NCBI GenBank assembly: GCA_037975125.1
Contig: CM075855.1
Span: 85,731,215-85,795,214, forward strand
Origin: Latrodectus hesperus
Taxonomy: Eukaryota > Arthropoda > Arachnida > Araneae > Theridiidae
Length of the DNA stretch: 64,000 bases
Direction: 5' to 3'
Positions within the stretch are counted from its first letter, which is position 1. Each line of letters opens with the position of its first letter. Below the pieces are notes generated by a model. The model was given only the letters and a program-made list of their open reading frames with translations, ran no database searches and was not told the DNA's origin. This document shows, piece after piece, positions 1 to 11,164 of the stretch. Both the position numbers and the translations under genes were made by a program.

Positions 1-292
1 ATTCATGGCATTTCTAACCGTTTATTTTTCACCAAACGCAAACTGCATTATACTACATCATCACCTTTTTAGTATTCTAAATTTTAAAATCATTTTATTG
101 TCGTTTTAATGTTTAATTTAATGTCCTAATAATGTCTTCCGTAATATATTCGAAGTCACAAAAGATTACGGACCTTTTTCAAACCGGGCACGCGCAAGTA
201 GATATTGAGGCTTAACTATAATAATAGGCTAAATGAATCACAAGTCCGATTTTGTTGCAGCTACATTTTGTATTTCTAAATATGTATTTGAA

Positions 293-482
293 CCCCAGCG
301 GCTCAGCAGCTTCATGCCGAAAGGTCAGTAAAGCATCTTACCTCGGGCACTGGATTGGGAGGGTGACCACATTCTCCCTGACTGGGTCGATGGAGCTCCG
401 TGGGAACTTGTCCACGTTCATCTGTGACGCCCGAAGTGCTTCCCCCTGATGTGGCATGACCATGGTCCAAAATGATGAGACG
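293..482 (+). repeat. SINE fragment, family alpha
   Basis: This GC-richer block matches the reverse complement of the complete copy at 32191-32588, for example the shared stretches around TTGGGAGGGTGACCAC and TCCGTGGGAACTTGTCCACG-like sequence. It begins with a tRNA-like A-box region (GCGGCTCAGCAG). It lacks the 3' part and the CAA tail seen in the other copy, so it is truncated. The open frames across it on both strands are incidental. Confidence 0.6.
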
Positions 483-490
483 AGGTGGTT

Positions 491-1434
491 GGTGACAAGA
501 AAGTATTCCACACAAAACCAAATAAACTTAAGATACAAGTCCAGGATTCACTTGTACTGCTATGTATGCATATAAACATGTAGCTATTTGCTGGAATCGA
601 GGACTTTTTGTATCAATGCTTACATCGTATTTTAAAAACAGACACCAAAATGATCTTATTTTTATGAACTTATTGAGAGAAATCTTAAATATCGTTATTA
701 CAAAAATAAGGAATTAAAGGGGGGGAAATCGAGTCAAAACAATTTTAACTGTCCACTACTTAAATTTAAAATGTATACCCACTTAAATAACAATTACAGG
801 AATAAAAATAAGTTACATTTCGAAAATTAAGAAAAACTTTGTTATTCGAATGCAATTATAATGCATTAAAAATGGGAAGAATTGTAACAGCTCTCAAAAA
901 CTTTACATTGGGTATATGTGGTTCCATGGTTCAAGCTTCCCATTGGGTATCTATGGTAAAATGAAACGTGGGGTATCTGTAGTGGAGAGATGAGAATTTC
1001 TTTGGAGAAGAAAGCAGAGAAACTTAAAATGTTATTTAAGGAACACAACAGTTAAAGTGATAGAATAATATACATTCTTAACACCGTGATGTTTAATACT
1101 GTTAGAAATTTATTAAGTAAATTCATCCGCCGAAATTAAAGACAGTCAATAGTTACTTTTTCTCAAAAATTATTCATTGTATTTAAAATAAGGGAATGCA
1201 GTTACTATTTACATAGTGGCGAAGATGATTTGACAATTCAGAAATATTGGAGTTTTCTTCTAAGCAAACACTTTATAACTCTGTCAGTCATAATGACAGT
1301 TACTTTAGTATGAGGCTTTTACACAGGATCCTATCAGTTTCTATTATACAGAACCTAAAAATACTAAACAGAACTACTTTCTTCATTTTCGAATCATCCC
1401 TTGTTTGGTGGAGACCGATATTTACAACTCTACA
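491..1434. other. AT-rich, no gene seen
   Basis: No coding signal. Around 910-990 a short motif (TTGGGTAT followed by a G/T-rich stretch) recurs about three times in degenerate form. Nothing else was recognised. Confidence 0.5.
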
Positions 1435-1448
1435 GTATAGGGTCACGA

Positions 1449-1603
1449 TTTGTTTTGTTTTGTTTGTCGCTCAACGGTCATTTTTTGCACACGAGGGCTA
1501 ATTAGACCGGGACTTACGGTTTAAAGTGGATTCCGAACCACTACAAACATCCATGCCCAAGGTGGGATTCGAACCCACGAACTGTTGAACCGAAGGCAAG
1601 AGC
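1449..1603 (-). repeat. SINE, family gamma, with target-site duplication
   Basis: This is a tRNA-derived short retroposon in minus orientation. Read on the minus strand it carries a perfect polymerase III B box (GGTTCGAATCCC), then a body, and ends in an (AAAAC)n-like tail. It is bounded by a perfect 14-bp direct repeat, GTATAGGGTCACGA, at 1435-1448 and 1604-1617, the hallmark of target-primed insertion. The A box is missing, so the copy is 5'-truncated; the A box is preserved in the copy at 7390-7562. Perfect duplications suggest a relatively young insertion. Confidence 0.8.
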
Positions 1604-1617
1604 GTATAGGGTCACGA

Positions 1618-2960
1618 AGATTCCAAAAAATTAGTATCGTTAGCCTATGGTGATGTGGCTACTATGGGCCCTATTGACTCGGAATTTCGAAAATGTGGTG
1701 ACTTATGTTTTACAGCCAAAATATCGCCAAATGTCATCAAGCTTTCATAGATTTATTTTTCAGTTTTAAGAACTGCTACTTTCACAGAATACACATTGTT
1801 TAGACAATAATTTTACTAATTAAAAGATAATAATACTCTAAAACAAGTAATAAAACAGAATTATAATACATTTATACAAATATTTACACAATTTAATTTT
1901 TTTTCGTAACTATAAAAAATATAAAACACTATAATGAATGTCACATTGTTCCTTTGTTGAAAGTGAGCGAAAATGGCATTTCTTATTGAATAAATATGGG
2001 TGGAAGAAAATGGGACACATTTATCAGAATCTATATGGAAGATTTTGATAAAATTTAACCGTTGCATGTCGCCAAAAACATATTAGGGATAATATAAAAG
2101 CTCTTCACTTAGGTAAACGCACTATAAACTACAATTTCCGCTTGGGACGATAAAAGAAGGACATTTTAAAAAGATCCTGTCAGACGATTTATTGAAGCAG
2201 GAAACGCTTTAGGAATAATTTCATAACGAAATTGGATAAAATAAAGAGAGGCAATTGATTCGATCCTGCTTCTTTTAATGGTATTATGCACATTCTTCCT
2301 CTTTTCGATATGAAGAATTTTAATGGAATCAATTTTTTAATATCGAAATACTATTTTGGGAAGTGCTTGTATACTGTTTGCATAAGAAATCCAATTATAA
2401 TTTTTTAATTTATAATTGGATTTCTTATGAATTATTAATACAGACTTTCTGTAAATATTATATTAATCTTATAATTTAAAATGGAATAAAAACACATCTA
2501 AAGGACTAAATTCTGATAGCAAAGTATTTTAAATAGTTTACCTAATTTATATTGTGCTATTTTACACGATTTTGGATGATTTATTTCTAAAGTTGAAATA
2601 TTTTTAAGAAATTTTAACCTTTATTATAGAAGCATAAAATTCTGAAGAATTGTCACATGTACGATAATTTTACACAGTAACATAACATAAATTAAATAGT
2701 TCATTTAATGTTTTCTACTGGCATCACTTCACTTTTTTTAACGAAATTGACATCATGAGATTATAGATAACGGTATTTATTTAAAAGAAATTTTAAGATT
2801 TATCACAATAACATTCTAAATTTTTATTGAGTTTCATATTGTATGAAAAATTTTAGTAGTTATTCAGATAAATTAAAATGAGAATAATTCATCACAACAG
2901 AATTATAATGCTGCATTAATTAAATTTTTGCTAAACAATAATTTTTTTTTTCACATGAGA
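1618..2960. other. AT-rich, no gene seen
   Basis: AT-rich sequence with no supported exon. It contains a long perfect hairpin at 2381-2429, listed separately. Confidence 0.5.
2381..2429. repeat. Perfect 20-bp inverted repeat (hairpin)
   Basis: Arms CATAAGAAATCCAATTATAA and its exact reverse complement are separated by 9 bp. Perfect arms of this length are unlikely by chance even in AT-rich DNA. It may be a recent palindromic duplication or a remnant of a foldback element; no function is implied. Confidence 0.75.
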
Positions 2961-2964
2961 GTTA

Positions 2965-3100
2965 ACTTGACCGTCAGAATCTATTGTTTAATGCAGATTT
3001 CAAGTCACTTACTGCAGGCACACAAGCTCGAGGTGGGAATCAAACCCACAACTGACGAATTGAAGACTAGAACATTTAGCTACTGGTTTAGCACAGTTTT
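2965..3100 (-). repeat. SINE, family gamma, degenerate
   Basis: It carries a B-box-like core (GGTTTGATTCCCACC when read on the minus strand) in the arrangement seen in the other gamma copies, but the body is diverged. No target-site duplication was found. Confidence 0.5.
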
Positions 3101-3177
3101 ATGATTCAGATTAGATTCTACATTAGCCTAAACATGTTGGGATTGAAAAGTCCTCTTTTAATAAATAAACGATTAGC

Positions 3178-3345
3178 AGGATTCACCGTAGCCAAGTGGT
3201 AGGCCTCCGTTCTTCGCTTTCCGGGTTTCCTCCCTTGGGACACGTGAATACAACCTACTAACAATGAAAAGTCCTTCCACGAGGCAATACTCGATGGATT
3301 TTAAGTGCCTTACGACGGCCCGCCAACTACGCGGTGTCAAATAAA
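3178..3345 (+). repeat. tRNA-like SINE head
   Basis: A perfect A-box consensus (TAGCCAAGTGG) is followed about 40 bp later by a degenerate B-box-like GGGTTTCCTCCC. No tRNA cloverleaf can be completed, so this is a retroposon head rather than a tRNA gene. The family is not otherwise represented in the window. Confidence 0.45.
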
Positions 3346-3499
3346 CGATAAACTTTTAACAAATGTATAATTCTGCAACAACTAAGTCTATATTTTAGTG
3401 GTTTAGGACGCACCTTTTAAGCCGATTCCTTTTTTTCTCTCTAAATGTTGATCAATCATTCTAAATTGACCAGATTCTTTTTGAATGGGCTTGATTCAA

Positions 3500-3625
3500 T
3501 CGAGCAGAGCCGAGCAGATAGGTTGTCCTTTATTTCAACAGTTTATGGATTCGATTCCAACGTAAAGCGTATACGTTTGTAGTAGTTCAAAATCCCCCAA
3601 CTTTACCCTCTAATTTCTCTTCAAA
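3500..3625 (+). repeat. SINE, family gamma, plus orientation
   Basis: It shares the gamma core: a TTCAACAGTT-like stretch followed by GGATTCGATTCC, then a diverged body resembling the minus-strand copies read in reverse. It is one of the few gamma copies in plus orientation. Confidence 0.45.
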
Positions 3626-3649
3626 CTAGCATTCATTTAACCACATACA

Positions 3650-3740
3650 GGCAGTTCGCAACTTAAGTTATAATACTAAGTTCTCCAAGATGGAAGTTTC
3701 TAGGTTCGAAACCCGTCAATTTTTAACAACGGGAGAAGGA
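3650..3740 (+). repeat. tRNA-like SINE fragment
   Basis: It contains a B-box-like GGTTCGAAACCCG preceded by diverged sequence where an A box would lie. Probably another SINE head. There is not enough sequence to assign a family. Confidence 0.35.
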
Positions 3741-3867
3741 TATGGAGCATTTTTACTATATGCACACCTGTTTAAACTGTCGCACAACTAGGCTGTCCCG
3801 TATGAAGCCCAGTGTCGGGCTCTGCCACTTCCATGGAAGCACAATCGGATGGAAATCTTCATCATTT

Positions 3868-4072
3868 ATTTAGAAGCAGGAACCAAACAGAAGACCCCCA
3901 ATACTTGTTCTATCTTTACAGGTATCCTTTCACTTGGAGGATATTGTGAACGCGACCTATTTAAATTGCTCCAGCTGCCTTTAGCTAATACGGCAGAACT
4001 TCAGTTAAAACGGGATTCGAACTCACTACCTTCCGATAGAAAGCTCTAATCAACCACGACACCGCAGGCAAT
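3868..4072 (-). repeat. SINE, family delta
   Basis: It shares with 36480-36640 (-) the blocks AAGACCCCCAATACTTG and TTTCACTTGGAGGA, followed by an inverted B box (CGGGATTCGAACTC). The same blocks occur in reverse at 56945-57195. The order shows minus orientation: tRNA-like head at the right, body to the left. A 66-codon open frame here is incidental. Confidence 0.6.
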
Positions 4073-4084
4073 CGGTTGATTTAC

Positions 4085-4340
4085 CACTGAACGGTCATTT
4101 GTAACACAGGAGAGATAGAGCTAGCTTTAACTGGATCTCGAGCTGACAATTATCAGTAAATTTCGAACGCACTTCCACACAAGGCATTTTATTGCTCACT
4201 TTATACATACGAGAGATGATTCAATTGGGACCTGTCCCTTAAAGGGAATGCACAACCACGTCCGATGTGGGAATCCAATCCATAAACAGTTGAACTGAAA
4301 GCCAAAGCACAAACCATTCAGGTGCCAATTTGGCTAGAGT
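4085..4340 (-). repeat. SINE, family gamma, degenerate and possibly composite
   Basis: It contains AACGGTCATTTGT (the gamma 3' body) and, near 4268, TGGGAATCCAATCCATAAAC resembling the inverted B box region with GTTGAACTGAAAGCCAAAG. Spacing is larger than in the 155-bp copy, so there is an insertion or two overlapping copies. A TTTATT at about 4187-4192 could serve as a minus-strand AATAAA signal for anything transcribed from the block at 4.45-4.65 kb. Confidence 0.4.
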
Positions 4341-4450
4341 GCATCTGAAAGTTTGTTCCTTCACTTTTAAGGCACTCTCGAGCATAAAACCTGAATATAA
4401 GAAAATATACGAGTCACAACACAGACACTCTTTCATGCACACACACTTAC

Positions 4451-4649
4451 GGCATCAAAATGTCAGATGTGGAGGAAAATTACATTAATAGCGGGACATT
4501 GGAGTTGTGGAGTGTCCTGTTTGTAAGGACCATTCTTCTCCAAATGCCACAGCGCAGCAGGGGTCCTCCGCACGCAGAGCCCATTCATCCAGTGGCTTTC
4601 CAGCATTCTCTTCCGGCTGGCGTGCCTGTCTGTCTGTCTGCATGGCGCA
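4451..4649 (-). other. Candidate exon, coding status unclear
   Basis: This 199-bp GC-rich block stands out from its AT-rich surroundings. On the minus strand it is preceded by a strong acceptor (polypyrimidine run ending CTTCACTTTCCAG) and followed by a good donor (GCC|GTAAGT). None of the three frames is open throughout. One reads from the acceptor to a TAA at 4485 and includes EENAGKPLDEWALRAEDP; a second stays open until a TGA 12 bp before the donor. It could be a terminal coding exon with a spliced 3' UTR, or a noncoding or 5' UTR exon. On the plus strand a competing reading exists: ATG GCG CAC TGG at 4642 runs into AAA|GTAAGT at 4673/4674. I do not recognise the peptides. Confidence 0.35.
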
Positions 4650-5087
4650 CTGGAAAGTGAAGAAATCGGGAAAGTAAGTTTGGCACATGTCAACCAACTG
4701 CGGGTCCTGGAATGTGGCTGACTGCGGACCATAAATACTGAAATAAAAAAGTGGGAAAAATTCCGACCTTGTTATGGTATTGGAGGCTCCTTTTCTTTTC
4801 GCAGCAGTGGAAAGTTTGTGTGGAAAAATATAGTTCTCTGTTTTGGAGAAAATGTCCTATTTTTTTATCAAATTAATTTTGAAAGACGTTTAGCTATTTC
4901 AAAACTTATTATAACAATTGATTTTTTAGGTGGGTAGGAATTCAAAAACTCTATCAACAATAAGCATTATTCTATTTAAGAGGAGAGTTTGAAAATATTT
5001 AGTTCCCTGCAAGAATTTTGTAGTCTAACTTCATTGTAATTTTGATTAAAATATTAGCTTCAATATTCCCAGCACAAATATATAATT

Positions 5088-5275
5088 AAACTAAACTCCA
5101 TGGCACGACAGCCCATGTGGGCCAAGGCCTACATAACTGTTTTCATGACCGAGGGCCCTGGGGTGTGAAGTATATGTTCCAGTTAGGTGGTCAGCCTAAC
5201 GTAAGAGCCTCAGTGTTTAGTTCCCAAGCATGCTTGGTACTCAGTTAATCGACCCACTGAAGGGATGAAAGGCTG
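5088..5275 (-). repeat. Short retroposon with perfect 14-bp duplication
   Basis: The 188-bp insert is flanked by ACAAATATATAATT at 5074-5087 and 5276-5289. On the minus strand it ends in a TTTAGTTT tail after a GC-rich block that contains GGCCCACATGGGCTGTCG. It has no open frame and no clear A/B boxes. It behaves like a SINE or a severely 5'-truncated LINE 3' end. The family was not identified. Confidence 0.75.
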
Positions 5276-5289
5276 ACAAATATATAATT

Positions 5290-5786
5290 CCTTAATAGAA
5301 ATACAATACTTTAAGTAGAATTTTTCAATTGAAACAATATAGGCTCTTAGGACAATTTGCCGAAAAAAAGATAAAAACCTATAATTTTTTTTTAACTGAT
5401 CAAAAGAAATTGTTACATTATTAAACGGTTAAATGCTGTTATTTAAATTGTAATCTTCCCATTAATTTAACGTTATTATTTTACCGAGCTTATCCTGATT
5501 AAAATATTATATTTGTACTACTTATAAATTCAATGTAAATAGTCAACTTTTAACACAAAATTTCGCAGAAAAATTATATTAGGTTAACATGCACTTTTGT
5601 TGACCCGTAATATTGATAACTGATAAGAAAATGGTAATATTTTCAAATATTTATTTTTCATACGAAAAGCCTTATTCAAATGAAAACATGTTTCTTGGAG
5701 TATTTTTAAATATTATTGTCGTACTTTTTTCCCCCATTATAAGAGCATATAAGATCAGAAATAAAAACTGAAGACAATTTGACAGT
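5290..5786. other. AT-rich, no gene seen
   Basis: Nothing recognised between the two retroposons. Confidence 0.5.
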
Positions 5787-5801
5787 TGTTCCATTATTTG
5801 A

Positions 5802-6070
5802 TTGTTGTTTCATATCCTCCATGTCAAACGACTGCTAGACAAGGTCCAGGAGATTATCACCCTCAAAAAGTCCAAAAACATGAAAGGGTTTCTAATGAAG
5901 TCGTCCCGGGAGAGTTGAAGACAGTCCAAAATGTGTTCCGGGGAAGCATTTTCTGAAGCATATTTGCAGCATATTGGAAAAAATCTTCTGACTCCTATAG
6001 AATTAAGTGGCCACTGGCAAATCTGGAAAGAGCAGTCTGTCCTCTTCAATCACAAGTGAGGTCCAGAGAA
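5802..6070 (-). mobile_element. 5'-truncated Jockey-type LINE 3' end
   Basis: The fragment encodes only the extreme C-terminus of a LINE ORF2: the SPEHILDCLQLSRDDF motif with the zinc-knuckle region just before it, then NPFMFLDFLRV, closely parallel to the copy at 44772-45429 (SPEHLLDCMGLSRKDL, NPLLVFDFL). Its minus-strand 3' end is CATGGAGGATATGAAACAAC, like the other copy. A perfect 15-bp duplication, TGTTCCATTATTTGA, lies at 5787-5801 and 6071-6085. The 269-bp insert is therefore a dead-on-arrival copy made by target-primed reverse transcription. Confidence 0.85.
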
Positions 6071-6085
6071 TGTTCCATTATTTGA

Positions 6086-6885
6086 ATTAAACGAATGAAT
6101 TAAAGTATAAAATCCCTTAATTTTAATTACTTTGTCTGAAAACGTCTAATGTTAGCATTTTTCAATTTCTTTAAAGCCTTTTATTACTCTTCAAAAGCTG
6201 TTAACTCCAGTCATTCCAGCTTTTTTAAATCCGCCCAATTCTTTTTGCTGCATGGCGTGGTATGGGTATTGCTATCGATGGCCGTAGCATTGAGATTCAT
6301 TTGAAATCAACCACTGTAATGAAGCTCAATGAAAAGAACTCGATTTTCGGGATCGAAATTCTTACTTTTTATCTCCTATTTTGTACTTTTAATAAAAACT
6401 AAGCTAATTTTCGATCCTTCAACAGAGATTACACGTCCAGGTTGCAATAATGGTAAATCGAAACATTTTCAAAAGCATTATAGTATTTGCGATTCTCGGT
6501 GGTTGACAAACATTAGTCTCAATATATTTAAAAAAGAATTTTGCAATCGAATAGCTTTACTGAAAAAAAATTGTCCTGGAAAAGCAGCTTTCGCGCGTCT
6601 TTTGTTTAAAACTACTCATGAAAATCAAAGGAATTTTTATGATGGAGCATATATAAGCAAATGAGCTAAGAAATCAGAAAATACCAAAAACCACACAACG
6701 CACATGGTATTAAATATTTTTCTAAAACCAAGAAGTTACTAAGACAAATGAGACCCAAAACGAACTATTGTGCGCTTTTGCTAAATTTGGATTAATCTTT
6801 GCATTCTGTATTATTATGGATTGCTTCAAAGATGAAATCACAAGATTTTTACCTTTATTCTCAAGTACAACGAGATAGTTTGTTG
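6086..6885. other. AT-rich with an unassigned 111-codon open frame
   Basis: The plus-strand frame 6329-6664 is open for 111 codons and starts with a hydrophobic stretch (FLLFISYFVLLI), but it has AT-driven codon use, no splice sites of note and no family resemblance that I recognise. I treat it as chance. Nothing else was seen. Confidence 0.4.
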
Positions 6886-7050
6886 TTTAACGGTCATTTT
6901 TTGAGCGAGGGCCCACTAGGACGGTAAAATGCGATGGCCGAACAAAGTGAGATTCCAGTGTCATCCCTTTTTGCTCTCGGTTGCAAGATTAAAACAAAAA
7001 GTCAGTTTAAAGTGGATTCTCAACCACTAGCTATCCACGATCAAAGTGAG
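6886..7050 (-). repeat. SINE, family gamma, internally rearranged
   Basis: It begins with TTAACGGTCATTTTTTG and contains AGTTTAAAGTGGATTCT and CAACCACTA, the gamma body in minus orientation. About 60 bp of unrelated sequence separates the two halves, and the head is lost. Confidence 0.55.
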
Positions 7051-7389
7051 ATTTTTTTGAACGTGAAACTAAAGGCCGAGCAGCTTACCTGTAAAGATTA
7101 TAAGCCATTCATTAAGTAACAGTTGCAAATATTCATCTAGTTTCTCTATAAAATAAATATTAATATTTTATATAATACTAGATCAACCTACTTGCTTTGT
7201 TGTGAGTTCCATTTAAAACATTTTATTACGTAATTCAAAGAAGTTATAGTTTCCACCGTATTTGTCTCATGCTTGCTCAGTTTGGTTTGCTTTAGTTCGT
7301 TTAACGCTCAAATGGCCACATTTTTGCAGTTGAATCAAAGAAAAGAGCCTTACTTAGTTTTGATTTTATCAGAGAGAAACGTATGGTGC

Positions 7390-7562
7390 CTTCGTTATTG
7401 CTCAACGGTTATTTTTTGCGCAAGGACCAATTAGACCAGAATCTACGGTTTAAAGTGGACTCTGAATCACTAAAAACATTCACGCCCAAAGTGGGATTCG
7501 AATCCATGAACTGTTGAATCAAAGGCAAGATCACTCACCAATTCAGCTACCAGCAGGACCTC
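7390..7562 (-). repeat. SINE, family gamma, most complete copy
   Basis: Read on the minus strand it has a perfect A-box consensus (TAGCTGAATTGG), a near-perfect B box (GGATTCGAATCCC) and the whole body down to AACCGTTGAGCAATAACG. This is the copy that shows the family to be tRNA-derived. No clean flanking duplication was found. Confidence 0.7.
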
Positions 7563-9569
7563 CTAGTCAGGAAATAAAAATACAAACCTTTTAAATTAAT
7601 AAAACAAAAGCAAAATTTATTTTAGACTTTTTTCATACGGCATACCGAAATAAACACAAACACTCAAAGAACAAAAAAGTATCAGTCTTAACTGAAGTTT
7701 CGTTTTAAATGAGAAGGCATGAAATTCTCCAATTTAACACATATAAATGCATACATTTCGAAACTTTAAGTTTTAGGCATAGAATGCTTGAAAACTTCCT
7801 TTAGTTACAAAGTTATTAAGCGCTGAAATTGAGACTCTTCATCCACGTTCCAACGCATTTCCGAGCAGTGACATATTGGGAAAGGAGAAAACAATACCTT
7901 TTCAAAAATGGAAAAATTATAAATGTCATTATTATTATTATTTTTTAAATTACATTGTGAGAAATTTATGAAGAAATAGGATGCGTTCCCATAAGTATTT
8001 TCTCAGAATCAGATGAAATGAATAGACATCAATAATTTTTAGAAAGGGAGGAAAAGTCACTCGTCTTGAAGCGAGAAAAGTTCCGAAGCGAGATGTTGCA
8101 TCGCAGCATAAGCAACTTTACATGGTGTTCAAATCAGAGATAATTAAGCTTTAAATTCAACAAACACAGGGATCAAAATATCGAAATGAAACTCAGCTTT
8201 ATTTTAAGCTAATAAGAGACCGAAATATTTTGATTTCGACCTATAATGAAGTTTCACTTTTTATTCCATGCGACCGTTTTTTATTATTCATTTTCAAATT
8301 ATAGGCGCCTACAAACAAAATAAAGATTTTATTAGGATTGAATCATTCGAAAGAATCAATCAGTTTCAATTAAATCTTTGATGCACATTATTAAAAATCA
8401 TATGTATATCAATAAACTAGATATACTTTTCTCGATTGTAAGTAAACTTAATGGCCATATGAGCGATCAAATGAAATGGTGATCAATCGGTTTCTCTATA
8501 GTTAAGGGGGCCCCTGGGAATCCTTTTCCTGTATCGTTTGAAACGGTGCAAAGGGGTAGGAAAATATTCTTCATTATGATTTTTACTACTTTATTATTAT
8601 TCATAGCTTTTGCCTTTTTACATATTTATTGATTTAATGAATTTTCCCTGTTTAAAATAGAAAAATAAAGCAATTTCACTAAAAATTTAACAGTCGAATA
8701 ATCGGTTTCTATTTCTAAAAGGAACAATTCAAACATGTTGATTTACTGTGGTAATTCACAGCAAAAAAAATAATTAATTAATTAAATGAATAAAATTATC
8801 GCAGCAAAACAAACATTTTTCACTTTACCACATTTATTTATGAATAAATGTTGTAAGATTTTATGCTCAAGAACAATTCATTTTTGAATAAAAGTTAAAA
8901 CACGTTTGCAGTTTGTTGACGATCCCCTATCCAAGCCGAATGTTTTTGTTTTCAACACGCGAGAGTTTCTTTCAATATCGGATTTCTGTGCAAAGAAATA
9001 ACACCATCCCGTCAATCACGATAAAAGAAGGCGAGTCAAGAATTTGCTTAGGAAAATAAAATAAAACAAGAATCTGGAATGGGGGGGGGGGAAGCCTTCA
9101 GCTAACAGGTGAAATTTCATATTTCTGTTTTGCTCAAGATAACTTTCTTTCTCTTTTTCGCTTCGAAAGCAACCGAGGATTTACACGAAGATATTTAAAC
9201 TTACTGATTTAAACTTACATAGGGCATATTTTCCTATATATTAAAGCGAATTCAGAATCTTTTTTAAATTTAAATCTTATTTGTCGAATCATATTAAATT
9301 TTTGTAATTTTTAACTAAAAGAAATTGATGGGAATTTTTGAAATTTAAAAATACATCAAACGGAAATAAAAGCGCATCTAAAAGTATATATTAAATCATT
9401 CATTTCCTTGAATAAACATTTTCATTCTACAGTAAAAAGATTACCAAATATTATGAAATTTTATGAACAAATTATTTCTTTATATATATTCAAAACAATT
9501 CGAAGATTATGTGACATTCTACAATCACATTTTGTGCATAAGAGAATGAATCGGAATCATCGACTGAAA
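7563..9569. other. AT-rich, no gene seen
   Basis: No exon supported. There is a G11 homopolymer at 9081-9091 and a short GC-richer patch at 8500-8560 (GGGGGCCCCTGGGAATCC). Otherwise unremarkable. Confidence 0.45.
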
Positions 9570-9690
9570 GTAAATTATGAACCACTGAAACAACATTCAC
9601 GGCCAAAGAGGGAATCAAACCCACGAACTACTAAAAGAAGATCAGAGTGTTAACCAGTCAATTGATAGATCAACGTCCCAACAGGCGAAG
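9570..9690 (-). repeat. SINE, family gamma, fragment
   Basis: It keeps GAACCACTGAAACAACATTC and an inverted B-box region (GAATCAAACCCACGAACT), in gamma order and minus orientation. Confidence 0.55.
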
Positions 9691-10356
9691 AAATATAACT
9701 TGATTCTAACAAAACAATTCTCTTTACCCCTATTTAAAATTATTCGGAATAACACTGGATACTTTTTAAACTGTAAATTCCCCGCGACCGTAATCGTTCA
9801 ACAGCAACTTTTGGAGAAAAATTCAGAATTGGAGAATATTTATAAAAATGCTCAGAGGAATTACTTGAATGTGATTCAGTTAATATAAAAACGAAATAAC
9901 TGGTACTCTGACTTAATGATAATGAGATAATCTTGGCGTTTTTTTTTAAAGTATAAATAATTACTAGGATTTTCTTCTTGGCGACAAACATGTTACTGTT
10001 GAGAAAAATAAAGATAAATTTTCATATAAGCAAACAATTTATTCACGGCTCTCCCAGTCTTAACGACTACAAAATTCAGATTTTTTACACAGACTAAAGT
10101 CACCTTTATTCAGTTTCTAAAATTTAGGGAAAATAAAACCCACACAGCATCGTTCAGAGATAATAATTCAAACGTCTGGTTTCTAGTTTCACATTCAACT
10201 AATTAAAAGCTTTGCTTAGGCCGATATTTTACCTCTTCGGTAAAGGCCCAGGAAGTTTTCAGAACATTTCTACAGTAAACCTATGCTAAATAGGGTCCTA
10301 TTGGTCTTATCAACTCGAAACTTTGAAAATGATTGATTGGTTTCGTCTCCAGAAAG
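9691..10356. other. No gene seen
   Basis: AT-rich DNA between a SINE and a LINE remnant. Nothing recognised. Confidence 0.45.
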
Positions 10357-10930
10357 TCAAAAGGATTCGTGACTGCCAATGGCGGCTTTAGCAGCTTCAC
10401 TATATTCTCCGATGTTCTGAAGAGACATTAGTATTGTTGGACAGTTGAAAATCTGATTTGGAGAGGTCTTCTTCAGGACCATTTCTACACTTCACGCATG
10501 TCCTTGAATTGTCTACATTTATTTTCATGCCACTGATGCGGCCTGCTCTCAATCGTGTAATCGTCTTTGTGATATCTTTGTTGGAATAAATCTCTCATAT
10601 TTGTTGATTCGCTTTAATAGTTTCTCTCTTTCAGTCGATATCGGGCGATGACGTTTGCGTAAAATGCAACATGGCTTCTGCTGATTTTAATGTTTAAGTC
10701 TCTTTAGCCAGCTCAACAGCTGCTTTATTGCCTCCGATTCCTACATGTGCTAAAATCCACTGCATGGGGCATGTTTTCCTCATTCGACAAACTGTTTCGG
10801 GTCCTTGGTCAATTTTCTGCATCAGTCCCAGGTGTCCATATAAAACTGCCTCAAGAGCGGCCCGGATTCGCAGTATGTTGCCAGTCCTTTGCCTTTGTAC
10901 ATCATTCACGTTGATGTATTGCTTCAAGGC
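10357..10930 (-). pseudogene. Decayed LINE ORF2 3' end (RNase H region)
   Basis: On the minus strand, reading from high to low coordinates, frames encode an RNase H-like MQWILAHVGIGGNKAAVELA (the equivalent of WIPSHVxxxGNExADxLA). They continue through GRISGMKINVDNSRTCVKC, matching a LINE C-terminal zinc-knuckle region, and end NIGEYSEAAKAAIG before a stop at 10357. The reading frame changes at least twice, so it is dead. It duplicates the domain found at 11165-11560, so the two are separate insertions. Family resemblance is from motif recall, not a search. Confidence 0.65.
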
Positions 10931-11164
10931 TTTTACCTTCGAAAATAAGGAATTATTTTTGGCACCAAAAATATCGTCAAGTCTCCAAAAGCTGTTTTAG
11001 ATTTCACAGACTTAATTTCAGCTCTGAAAATTGCTATTTTCAAAGTAAGAATTATTTCAACAATAATTTCATATATTGAAAGATAATCCCAAATTGAAAC
11101 AAATAATTAAGCAGTACTATAAGACATTTATACAAATATTTACAATTTTCATAATTTCTATTTA

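Noticed and set aside
6329..6664. 111-codon plus-strand open frame
   Set aside because: AT-driven composition, no flanking splice sites and no recognisable family; more likely chance than a gene.
7390..7562. Possible tRNA genes from A and B box matches here and in other SINEs
   Set aside because: No complete cloverleaf, bodies extend far beyond tRNA length, and several copies carry retroposon tails and duplications.
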